A stretch of 64,000 bases of DNA from Loripinus fragilis (lineage: Eukaryota; Mollusca; Bivalvia; Lucinida; Lucinidae). Positions 45,633 to 56,164 of the stretch are shown here, piece by piece. The notes beneath the pieces are model-generated. The model ran no database searches. It was not told where the DNA came from and was given only the letters and a program-made list of their open reading frames with translations. Within the stretch, counting starts at the first letter, position 1, and each line of letters begins with the position of its first letter. The stretch is taken from NCBI GenBank assembly GCA_964019695.1, contig OZ026514.1, positions 8,990,751 through 9,054,750 on the forward strand, read 5' to 3'. The translations under genes were made by a program, and so were the position numbers.

Positions 45633-45820
45633 CAGGACTTTAGTTAAGAGTGTGTGATGAAAATTTAATTTCCTTATTTCTCAACCAAAACATATGTTGT
45701 GGGTACTCAAAAGAACTATCTCAATGAGACGGTTCTTTTGAGCACCCAAAACATATGTTAAAATTTGGGTAAGAAAATATTTACAATTTTACGCTGAAAT
45801 TTTTATCTTAACCTCTGCTG
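45633..45820. mobile_element. hAT-like MITE with central palindrome, copy 2
   Basis: It contains 'TTAAGAGTGTGTGATGAAA', the central 'GTCTC'-type palindrome TCTCAATGAGACGGTTC, and the right end TCTTAACCTCTGCTG. It is collinear with 52107-52296. The ends are decayed and no target duplication was fixed. Confidence 0.65.
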
Positions 45821-46190
45821 TGATTTAATATCGTTTTAACCATTGGCCCAGTCAATATGAACATTGACCGCATTTTTGCCAACCATGATGGAAGACTGCC
45901 AAAGTATGCATATAGTTGTTACTATTATATAATGGGTAAGAGAGTATTTAAAATTTTTCAGAGTTCTCACTTGGGCTAAAAAAATAAGTGTTTCTTCGGC
46001 CATTTTATTTAAAAAACAGATGAGGCAGGCAGGTTTTTATTTTTTATTTCCCCAAAACAGAAGAGACCACTTATTTTTTTATTTCATCGAAAACTAATGC
46101 CAGGCCCCCTTTTTGTTCATTTTAAGTATAAAAATGTGGATATTTTGATTTTGACATATGAATAGAATAAATGTGGCCACTTTTTTTATT

Positions 46191-46412
46191 CAAGTCTGAA
46201 AAAAAGACAGGTGAGGGGCATTTGAAACAGATGAGGGAGGGCCTGAGAAACAATTTATATTTTTTTATTTGGCCATTAGCTGTGAACTAAGCAGTTTAAA
46301 ATACTTTCAGGCATAAATTAAAAAAAATATGTGCCTAAGGCCAAAAAGAAGTTAATTGTTTCTCAGGCCCTCCCTCATCTGTTTCACATTATGTCTTTTT
46401 TTTAGACTTGAA
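46191..46412. repeat. inverted repeat with a perfect 32-bp inner arm
   Basis: 46224-46255 (GAAACAGATGAGGGAGGGCC...) is the exact complement of 46354-46385. The pairing extends outward, weakly, to AGTCTGAAAAAAAGACA and TGTCTTTTTTTTAGACT. Related phrases ('AACAGATGAG.CAGGCA') occur at 46015 and at the window's end (63948-63980). Confidence 0.8.
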
Positions 46413-46499
46413 CAGAAAGTGAATAAAAAATATATGTAATATGTTATAGCTGTTTCCCATTACGTTTGTGAATCTGTAATGTGCGTAATGAAGCAGGTC

Positions 46500-47440
46500 T
46501 TGCTTTGATACTATGTTTATTATACCCGCTTTTTTCTTTAGAAAAAAAGGGTATATTAATTTCATGTCAAATCCGTCTGTCTGTCTGTCCGTCTGTGCGT
46601 CCGTCCGTCACGTTTCTTGTAAATGTATCTCCTCCTAAACCTTTAGAGGTAGCAACTTCAAACTTTGTTGGTGAATAGGTCACATGATGTAGAGGGTACT
46701 GGGCAACATTTAGTGTGACCTTGACCCCAAGGTCAAGGTCAAATAATGCATTTTCTTGTAAATGTATCTACTCCTAAATGGTTAGACGCAGCAACTTCAA
46801 ACTTTGTAGCTGAATAGGTCACTTGATGTAGAGGGTACTGGGCAAAATTTTGTGTGACCTTGTCAAGGTCAAAGATTGAATTTTCTTGTAAATGCTTCTC
46901 TTCCTAAAGCTTTTGACGTAGTAACTTCAAACTCTGTAGGTGCATATGTCACATGCTGTGGAAGGCACTGGGCAACATTTTGTGTGACTCTGACCTGAAG
47001 GTCAAGGTCAAATAATGTATTTTCTTGTAAATGCATCTTCTTAAAACTTGCTGGTGCACTAAGGTCACATGATGTGGAGGGTACTCGGCAACATTTTGTG
47101 TGACCTTGACCCCAAGGTCAAGGTCTAATAATGTATTTTTTTTGAAAATGCATCTTCTCCTTAACCATTGGCAGTAGCAACTTCAAACTTTGCAGGTACA
47201 TAGGTCACATGATGTAGAGGGCAATGCTTCATGTGGCCTTGGTCAAGGTCAAATCAAATATTTCTTGTAAATGCATTTCCTCCTAAACCGTTGGACATAG
47301 CAGCTTCAAATTTTGCAGGTGCATAGGTCAAGGTCAAAAGTGAAATAGTGTACTTTCTTGTAAATGCATCTCCTGCTAAACGGTTGGACGTAGCAACTTC
47401 AAAAACTTTGCAGATGCATTGGTTAGCTCAAAAGCGCGTA
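46500..47440. repeat. degenerate tandem repeat, seven ~95-140 bp units
   Basis: Units open with TTTCTTGTAAATGCATCTCC at about 46614, 46752, 46881, 47020, 47137, 47260 and 47353. They continue 'GTAGCAACTTCAAACTTTG', 'TAGGTCACATGATGTAGAGG' and 'TGTGACCTTGACC..AAGGTCAAGGTC'. The array is preceded by a (GTCT)n/(GTCC)n tract at about 46570-46610. The spacing is irregular because of internal deletions. Non-coding. Confidence 0.85.
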
Positions 47441-47698
47441 TTTGCGATGGTGTACCTTTGACTGAAGTCTAGTTATGTTTGGTATCCAAGTAAACAAAGA
47501 ATTTAAATATAACTGTGGCATAAATCACAAATTGCACCCAGGCTTTCCAGGCATATTTTACCTAAACACATTATTAGCCTACAAGCCCACATAGCTTACA
47601 CTGAGTACTTTATTAGTTGTTTACACTATCAGACTTATTTAGGCTTCTCCACTCAAAAAAGGCCTGGTGTCTGTCCTTCCATCTGTAGAAAAAAGCTT

Positions 47699-48081
47699 GT
47701 GTACTCCCCAGGGGGGGGGGGGGGTACTCTGATATTTTTATACATACATAGGCTCGGGTCATTTTTTTGGTTCAAAATTTTGAATTTCAATATTTTTGGG
47801 GGTTTTCAGAAAAAATAATATTTTTTGGGGGGATATTTTTTTGGGGTCATTACAAAATTGGACTATATTTAGTGGTCGTTGCTATGTATTTTAGGGTCTG
47901 TTCTTAAGGTCAAGGTACAGAATTGAGGATATTTTTTGGGGTTGCCAAAATTTCAAATATTTTTGGGGGGTGCTTGAAATTCCTGATATTTTTTTTTGGG
48001 GGGGGGGGGGGGGGGGTGAACGGTAGATGCTGGACCCGAGCCTACGTATGAAGAAAAAATGAGAGTACCCCCGGGGTGTAC
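47699..48081. mobile_element. G-rich element with ~50-bp imperfect terminal inverted repeats
   Basis: The left end GTACTCCCCAGGGGG, then GGTACTCTGATATTTTTATAC and ATAGGCTCGGGTC, is mirrored at the right by GACCCGAGCCTACGTATGAA and GAGAGTACCCCCGGGGTGTA. The interior is rich in 'ATTTTTTGGGG'. A fragment of its right end lies at 32270-32345. Confidence 0.72.
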
Positions 48082-48895
48082 ATAAATAATTTTAGTACCA
48101 TTTGAGATATTTTGATGATATTTGGTATACATAAATATCAGGTCAAGTCAGTATGTCATGTGCAAGAATGGTTGCTCTCCTTTGCTGCACTTTTGAGTTA
48201 TCTCCCTTGAATGAACTTTACAGCGGTAAGCTTGTGCGCTCAATAACTCTTGAACCTTTTGAGATTGTTGGTTAAATCCTGAAGTCTCAAAACTAAGCTA
48301 ATGATTTATGCTTTGCTTACCACTGAGTCAAGTTGGGCCTTGGCAGTTGTCAGTTTAATACTGTACTCTAAAAAAGGATTTGTACTAAGTACAGGTTCAC
48401 TCACCACTTTGGTATACATGGGTGTAAGTTTTCAGGATTATGCCAGAATTCAGGATTCTGAGGCTGACTTTCTGTGAGTTTTTTCCCCGCATTACTTCAG
48501 TTAAAGACAAATGGCCGTTGATACTAACAATATTTTTTGTTGACATTCTGCAAATTTTAAGATTTAAATTTCTTAAGGTCAGGATGTTGGTTTGGTTTAT
48601 TTTGATGTTTTATGTCCCAGTCAACAGCTACCGTCATGTCGTTGCTTGTAAATTACATACTTTCACTCATGGGCATTTTCCGTCATGGGAAGATTTTGAT
48701 ACATGTACATTCACTGACATGCCCATACATGTACTGAGCTATAGACTGCAATGGGATGTTAAATAGGAAAACAAATTTAAAACACATTAAGATGAATTTT
48801 ATGAATTGCTTTAGTTTGCTCATGTTTACTTTTGGTAATTTCAAGGAAATCAAGTGAATCTGAAATGCTGCGGCACTTGTCAATCCACACAATCT
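48082..48895. other. no gene recognised
   Basis: A 108-codon plus-strand frame at 48440-48766 has no domain. 48585-48765 ('GTTTATTTTGATGTTTTATGTCCCAGTCAACAGC') looks like part of a SINE-type repeat. Nothing further. Confidence 0.4.
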
Positions 48896-49605
48896 GCATG
48901 TATAAATGTTGAGACCAAATTCACATTAACACTGGCTCAAATCATTCTTAAGGGTCAGTTTGATTTTTTAAATAAAAGTAAACATATTATTTCTTTTTTT
49001 CAGGGAAATGGAGACTTGCTGCAGATATTAAAGGATGGTGGACATTAACCTGCATCATCTGCAATTTGTTTTGTCATATGGCACCTGTACAGCATGCCAT
49101 GATGGTCACTTTTTCTGAAGACTTCAGATATTGGTTCTGTTGATGGCATCCAGTTGGTGACTCTGCTTCATGTACTTATTACTATCTCAGTGCCATCAGG
49201 ATGCCTTTTACATGGCCATTATACACTTCATTAGATGGATTCATGAGGAACTTTGTTGAAGCCTTGAGCAAGACACTTAATTCTCTGCTTTGTATTTGGT
49301 TCACCCAGGAAGACAGGAAAACATGAACGCATGACTTAAAAATTGTTGTTGACTGGGATCTATGTTCTACAAAGAAACAAATCAATAAATAGACACATTA
49401 GTTGCTGGAATGGAGCCTATATAGATACATTGTAGTGTTACATTACATTTCCAGAGAGATTGAGCCATATTATAAGTATGGTGGTCTCATCCTTTGGAAT
49501 GAATAGGTAACCCAAATATTCAGCTCAACCTTTCAAAGGAGAGAGGATTATACATGTATTATACAAGAATTGGACCCGTCCAGGAAAGGACTTCTGGTAA
49601 GTTAC

Positions 49606-49822
49606 CCCTTAATGCGCCAATCGCAACAAAAGTCGTCTGCTGAAATGTTTAAGAAGCCTCTATGGCAAACAGTGTGTATCCAGATCAGACTGCTCCTACT
49701 GTTCTGGGTCCACGCTGTTTGCTTCTATACTTGATTCGTCAGTAATGCTAGGCAATTATTTGCAGCAGACAACTTCAGCAGACGAAATTTTCAGATGCAT
49801 TTTTTTCTTGGCGCTTTAAGGG
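49606..49822. mobile_element. piggyBac-like MITE carrying a GGATCC-type hairpin
   Basis: The ends CCCTTAATGCGCC and GGCGCTTTAAGGG are inverted repeats with one mismatch. The right flank is TTAA (49823-49826) and the left is TTAC (49602-49605). The other arm of the foldback reads GGTAAGTTAACTTATA, the empty site, which confirms insertion at TTAA. The middle (49665-49732) is hairpin copy E. Confidence 0.82.
49665..49732. repeat. GGATCC hairpin repeat, copy E
   Basis: GGCAAACAGTGTGTATCCAG pairs with TGGGTCCACGCTGTTTGC. It lies inside the MITE at 49606, showing that this hairpin can be the core of a TTAA-type element. Confidence 0.7.
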
Positions 49823-52106
49823 TTAACTTATAAATGCTCTGTTAACTTAGTAATGTAAAACATGCCATGTGCATATAATGAACTGACAAGCACAATTAAA
49901 TACTTAGCATATTCTCACACCCCTAATTGGAATTCTTCGACTGATTTCTAGATGGGGCAATTCCCAACTTGGAATATCCCTAGTTCCAGTTAATTTGGTG
50001 TGTTTGCAACATTACATAGGTAAAATCACTGTAGCAAATGATACTTATAGTAGAAACAGACATATAAATTTAGGTACTTAGCATATTCTGACACCTAAAA
50101 GTTTTTCATAGAAATATTCATAGATGGGGCATTTCCCAACTAGGAATATCACTAGTTTCAACTTGCTTTTTGCACATGACACACTGTCTTGACCTGATAT
50201 TCAACATTATTTAGGTAAAGTAACTATGGCATTTATAGTTGAAACAGACATATTAATTTTGGTACTTAGCATATTCTGACACCTGTAATTTGATTCATGA
50301 GGATATTTCAAGATGGGACTTTTCCCAATTTGGAATATCACTAGTTTCAAGTGATTTTGTGTGTTTCTAAATTAATTAGGTAAATTAACTGTGACAAATG
50401 GTACTTATAGTGGAAACAGACATATAAAAATTTAGGTACTTAGCATAAAAATATGATACCTCTAATTGTATATCATGGAAGTATTTCTAGATGGGGCATT
50501 TTGGAACTTGGAATATCCCTTGTGCCAGGTGATTTGGTGTGTTTTAACACTAAATAGGTTAAGTAACTGTAACAAATAATGCTTATATTGGAAACCAACA
50601 GAGGTAACATATTTTGACACCTCTAATTGTATTTCATGGAAATATTTCTACAGGGCGCATTTTGGAACTTGGAATATCCCTAGTTCCAGGTGAATAAGTG
50701 TGTTTTAACTCTAGTTTAAGTAACTGTAACAATTTATATTGAAAGCAGACATATTCTTTTGTTGTATAGCATATTCTGACACATCTAATTGGATTTCATG
50801 GAAATATTCCAAGATGGGGCATTTCCCAACTTGGAATATCCCTATATCCAGGTGATTTGGTGTGTTTTCAACTCTAAATAGGTTAAGTAACTGTAACAAA
50901 TTATACTTATATTGCAGACAGACAAATTAATTTAGGTACTTAGAACTTTCTGAACTGTCTAATTGGACTTCAAGGAAATATCCCAAGATTGGAAGTTTCC
51001 AAACTTGGAATATCACTTGTTTCAAGTGATTTTGTGTGTTTCAACATTAATTAGGTAAATTTACTGTGACAAATGATACTTATAGTGGAATCAGACATAT
51101 TTATGTGGGTATTGAGCATATTCAGACACATCTTATTGGATTTCATGGAAATATTCTGAGTTTGGTGATTTCCCAACTTGGAATATCAGTTTCTTCAAGT
51201 TCAACATTTATTAGTTAAAGTTACTGTGACAAATGATACTAACAGTGGAAAGGAGCATATTAATCTAGGTACTTAGCATATTCTGACACCACTAATTGGA
51301 TTTCATGGAAATATTCCAAGATGGGGCACTTCCCAACTTGCAATATCACTTATTTCAAGTGATTTGGTGTGTTTCAACATTAATTAGGTAAATTTATTGT
51401 GACAAATGACACTTATAGTGGAAACAGACATAATTTTGTGGATATTGAGCATATTTCGACAAATCTAATTGGATTTCATGGAAATATTTCAAGTTGGGGG
51501 GTTCCCAACTTTGAATATCAATTTCTTCAAGTGATTTTGAGTGCTTCAGCATTTATTAGTTAAAGTAACTGTGACAAATGATACTTACAGTGGAAAGGGG
51601 CACATTCATCTAGGTACTTAGCATATTCTGACACCATTTATTGGATTTCATGGAAATATTCCAAGATGGGGCACTTCCCAACTTGGAAAATTACTTATTT
51701 CAAGTGATTTGGTGTGTTTCGACAATAATGTTAAATTTATTGTGATGAATGACACTTATAGTGGAAACAGACATAATTATGTGGGTATTGAGCATATTTT
51801 GACACATCTAATTGGATTTCATGGAAATACTCCAAGATGGGGCACTTCCCAACTTGGAATATTAATTTCCTCAAGTGATTTGGTGTGCTTCAGCATTTAT
51901 TAGTTAAAGTTACTGTGACAAATGATACTTATAATGGAAAGGGGCACATTCATCTAGGTACTAAGCATATTCTGACACCATTTATTGGATTTCATGGAAA
52001 TATTCCAAGATGGGGCACTTCCCAACTTGGAATATTACTTATTTCAAGTGATTCGGTGTGTTTCAACATTAATAAGATAAAATACATGTGACAAATGATA
52101 CTTTAA

Positions 52107-52296
52107 CAGGCCTCCAGATAAGAGTGCGTAACTGAAAATTATTTTTCTTATTTCTCAACCAAAACATTTGTTGTGGGTACTCAAAAGAACCGTCTCAATG
52201 AGACGGTTCTTTTGTTTACCAAAAACACATGTTTAAACTGATGGATAAGAAAATAATCGCAATTTTACGCAAATTATTTTTGCTTAACTGGTCCTA
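52107..52296. mobile_element. hAT-like MITE inserted in the satellite
   Basis: The uninterrupted monomer at 54606 reads GATACTTTAAGTTGGAAC. Here it is split between TACTTTAA (52099-52106) and TGCTTTAA (52297-52304), an 8-bp duplication with one change. The ends are CAGGCCTCCAGATAAG and the complement TAGGACCAGTTAAG. The centre is the palindrome GAACCGTCTCAATGAGACGGTTC. It is the best-preserved copy of the family at 45021 and 45633. Confidence 0.8.
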
Positions 52297-52838
52297 TGCT
52301 TTAAGTTGGAACATACATATTGAATTAGGTACTTAGCATATTTGGACACATCTTATTGGATTTCATGCAAATATTCCAAGATGGGGCACTTCCCAACTTG
52401 GAATATCAACTTCTTTAAGTGATTTGGTGTGCTTCAGCATTTAGTAGTAAAAGTTACTGTTACAAATGATACTTAAAGTGGAAAGGAGCATATTATTCTA
52501 GGCACTTAGCATATTCGGACACCACTTATTGGCTTTCATGGAAATATTCCAAGATGGGGCACTTCCCAACTTGGAATATCACGTATTTCAAGTGATTTGG
52601 TGTGTTTCAATATTAATTAGGTAAATTTATTGTGACAAATGATACTTAAAGTGGAAACAGACATTATTTATGTGGGTATTGAGCATATTTGGACACATCT
52701 AATTGGATTTCATGGAAATATTCCAAGATGGGGCACTTCCCAACTTGGAATATCACTTATATTTCAAGTGATTTGGTGTGTTTAAACATTAATTAGGTAA
52801 ATTTATTGTGACAAATGATACTTATAGTGGAAACAGAC

Positions 52839-54107
52839 CAAGGTTGGCAATCGACCGGTCAATATGCATATTGACCAGACCAGTGGTCATTACTGGTTTT
52901 AACCGGTCATTACTGGTCGATTGGTGGTCAATTGGTCGATTGAAAAAACATGGTTGATGTGAAGATACTTAGAATTAGTTATTCCATTTTGCTGGACTCT
53001 ATAAACAGACTTAAAATAGTTTCAATATAAGAAAATACAGGCTAATATGTTTCATGAGTTGCTATTGCTTTAAAAATGTATTGATAATTATTTAAATAGG
53101 CAGTAAAACAAACAAAAATGAAATGTCAATAGTTTTAGATCTTCCGTCTCAATCAAACTGAATCATTACCACAACTTTCAGTTCAGACTTTTTTTTAAAA
53201 GACTTGAACTTATTTTCAATTAACCATTAAAAAGGGGGGGGGGGCAAATGCAAGTAATGAAATCAAATAAATCGTAAAACTACTGTAACTTTTTCATAGT
53301 CATAAAAATGTTTAAATCAGTGACTAATTAAATGAAATAAAGTACTAAAAATTAATCAATACTTCAAACTGACCATTAAAGAGGTCATCATGTACAAATT
53401 ACTCTTTGCTCTGTTAGTTAAATTGCAAATTGAATTGGCTTCTCACCTGAAAAGACAAGGTGTGAAAATTGTAAAGAAAACACTAAATGTTGAACAATAT
53501 ATCAAGAAGTTAATTTTAACTATAATTACCTCAGAGCAAACAAAAGTGTCAAAACACTGGACATGTCTCTCAGACTGAAGAAGGTGTGTCCAGATTATAA
53601 GACCTATCCAATCACTGAGCTTAAAATGCATTGGCTAATTCACTTGCATCTGTGTTAATATACCTGTAGAGGTGTGAAAGTGTGGTCATTCTGTTATCTG
53701 CTGCTATCAGTTATGTTAATAATTTTACCAGTGTCATTAATAACTGTTATTGTCTCAAAATGATGAAAAAAGACCCTGTTAGGCTGTATTGTTATTCTAT
53801 TCTGCCCTTAATGATAATAAAAAGACTATATATTTTTAGGTGCCTGGACTGTAATGCAGAAGTCAGTGCTAAGGTGAAAAGTGCCCTTGGCAGGGATGTA
53901 ACAGTATTTTTTTTCTTTTGTCAAAAAATATAACGTAAAACCTAACCTAATATCTCAATCCATCACTAAAACAGCCACTTAAAATTTTCAATCGATCACT
54001 CAGATTCATATTGACCAGTATTGACCACTTTTTGGCATATTGACCAGGGCGGTTTTAACCGGTTAAAAACCGGTTAAACCAGGGGTGGTTTCGACCGCCC
54101 AACCTTG
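52839..54107. mobile_element. 1.27-kb non-autonomous hAT element in the satellite
   Basis: A perfect 8-bp duplication of satellite sequence, AAACAGAC (52831-52838 and 54108-54115), flanks ends CAAGGTTGGCAATCGACC and the complement of GGTTTCGACCGCCCAACCTTG (first nine bases identical). The subterminal regions are crowded with 'ACCGGT', 'TTGACCAG' and 'TGGTCGATTGG' repeats on both sides. No transposase frame is visible. Confidence 0.85.
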
Positions 54108-54934
54108 AAACAGACATTATTTATGTGGGTATTGAGCATATTTTGACACATCTAATTTTATTCCATTGAAATATTCCAAGATGGGGCACTTCCCAACTTG
54201 GAATATCACTTATTTCAAGTGATTTGGTTTGATTCAACATTAATTAGTTCAAATCCATGTGACAAATGATACTTTTAGTTGGAGAATACATATTGAATAA
54301 GGTACTTAGCATATTTGGACACATCTTATTGGATTTCATGCAAATATTCCAAGATGGGGCACTTCCCAACTTGGAATATCAATTTCTTCGAGTGATTTGG
54401 TGTGCTTCAGCATTTAGTAGTTAAAGTTACTGTGACAAATGATACTTATAGTGGAAAGGAGGATATTATTCTAGGTACTTAGCTTATTCAGACACCACTA
54501 ATAGGATTTCATGGAAATATTCCAAGATGGGGTACTTCCCAACTAGGAATATCACTTATTTCAAGTCATTTGGTTTGTTTCAACATAAATAAGATAAAAT
54601 ACATGTGACAAATGATACTTTAAGTTGGAACATACATATTGAATTTGGTACTTAGCATATTTGGACACATCTTATTGGATTTCATGCAAATATTCCAAGA
54701 TGGGGCACTTCCCAACTTGGAATATCAATTTCTTCAAGTGATTTGGTGTGCTTCAGCATTAAGTAGTAAAAGTTACTGTTACAAATGATACTTAAAGTGG
54801 AAAGGAGCATATTATTCTAGGCACTTAGCATATTCGGACACCACTTATTGGCTTTCATGGAAATATTCCAAGATGGGGCACTTCCCAACTAGGAATATCA
54901 CGTATTTCAAGTGATTTGGTGTGTTTCAATATTA

Positions 54935-56164
54935 AATATAGCAAGAAGTGAGCGAAGCTCACATACCCCCGGCGGTAGCCATCAGAGGTTGTAACACTTT
55001 CAGAGAAACGACAAAATTGTCAAAGATTTCATAATCCTAAATCAAGTAGTTTCTGAGAAAACTTTGATGAAAAATGTCCATATGTGTTATATAAGAGTGA
55101 CAGAAGGAAAAATTGAAAATTTGAAAAAAGAAGGCAAAATGAGGATTAGCACCTTAGTTTTCATTTACACAATACACTTCTCCTACCTGAAAGTACACAA
55201 ATAATTTCATAATCCTAAATCAAGTAGTTGCTGAGAAAACTCTGACAAAAACGTCCATATGTGTTATATAGGAGTGACAGAAGGAAAAATTGAAAAAGAA
55301 GCCAAAATGAGCTTTAGCATCTTTATTTTCATTTACACAATACACTTAGTACCTGAAGGTGTACACTAAATTTGAAAACACTGGCTCCAATAGGAGCCGA
55401 GAGATCTGCGACAGAAATTTTCATTGGAGAGAAAGAAAAATGAATAAATAAAGGGACTGATAAGCAATATGTGGCTGTTCTTTTGTTACACAATACAACT
55501 AATCACTATCAAGCTTTGTACCAAATTTCAGAATCCTAACTTAAGTAGTTGCTGAGAAATCTTTGACAGAAAAAATGTCTATATGTATTATATAAGAGAG
55601 AAAGAAGGAAAAAATGAAAATTTGAAAAAAGAAGGCAAAATGAGGATTAGCATCTTAATTTCCATTTACACAGTACACTTTGCCTTCCTGAAGGTGTACA
55701 CAAAATTTGAAAACAATGGCTCCAATAGGAGCTGAGAAGTCTGTGACAGAAATTTCCATTGGAGAGAAAGAAAAATAAATAAATAAAGGGACTGATAAGC
55801 AATATGTGGCTGTTCTTTTGTTACACAATACAACTCATCACTATCAAGCTTTGTACCAAATTTCAAAATCCTAACCCAAGTAGTTGCTGAGAAATCTTTG
55901 ACGAAAAATTTTTCCATTGGAGAGAAAGAAAAATGAACAAATAAAGGGACTGATAAGCAATATGTGGCTGTTCTTTTGTTACACAATACAACTCATGGCT
56001 ATCAAGCCTTGTACCAAATTTCAGAATCCTAACCCAAGTAGTTGCTGAGAAATCTTTGACGAAAAAAAAAGTTTACAGACAAACAAACAAACAAACAAAC
56101 AGACAAACATAATTACAGAAAAGGCAAAAACTATATACCCCCTATATACTTCGTACCGGGGGTA
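54935..56164. mobile_element. ~1.23-kb repeat-rich insert in the satellite
   Basis: The satellite phrase CAATATTAATTAGG is split with a TA on each side (54933-54934 and 56165-56166). Near the left end is ATACCCCCGGCGGTA, and the right end is TACCGGGGGTA. The interior repeats a unit: 'AAGGGACTGATAAGCAATAT', 'GGCTGTTCTTTTGTTACAC', 'AAGTAGTTGCTGAGAAATC'. An (AAAC)n tract lies near 56080. The superfamily is unclear. The minus-strand frame at 55666-55986 reads through the repeats and is not a gene. Confidence 0.65.

Larger units (their letters stand above)
48896..49889. repeat. left flank of the satellite foldback
   Basis: This flank reappears in reverse complement at about 62430-63250. Landmarks are 'GACATTAACCTGCATCATCT', 'GCCTTGAGCAAGACAC', 'GGTTACC.ATTCATT' on the other strand, and 'GGAAAGGACTTCTGGTAAGT'. 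The left copy has an extra MITE (49606-49822); the right copy has an extra SINE. Near its outer edge a splice-acceptor-like TTCTTTTTTTCAG precedes a 15-codon frame ending at the stop at 49048. Confidence 0.85.

Noticed and set aside
51709..52091. Open frames through the satellite (also 59657-59878)
   Set aside because: The peptides repeat with the monomer period and include the translated dyad. They are read-through of a tandem repeat, not genes.
55666..55986. 106-codon minus-strand frame
   Set aside because: It contains the same peptide ('TAYQSLYLFIF'-like) twice because it spans two copies of an internal repeat of the 54935-56164 insert.
54935..56164. Helitron
   Set aside because: I see no TC...CTRR ends with a 3' hairpin, and the site suggests a TA duplication. 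The class is left open.
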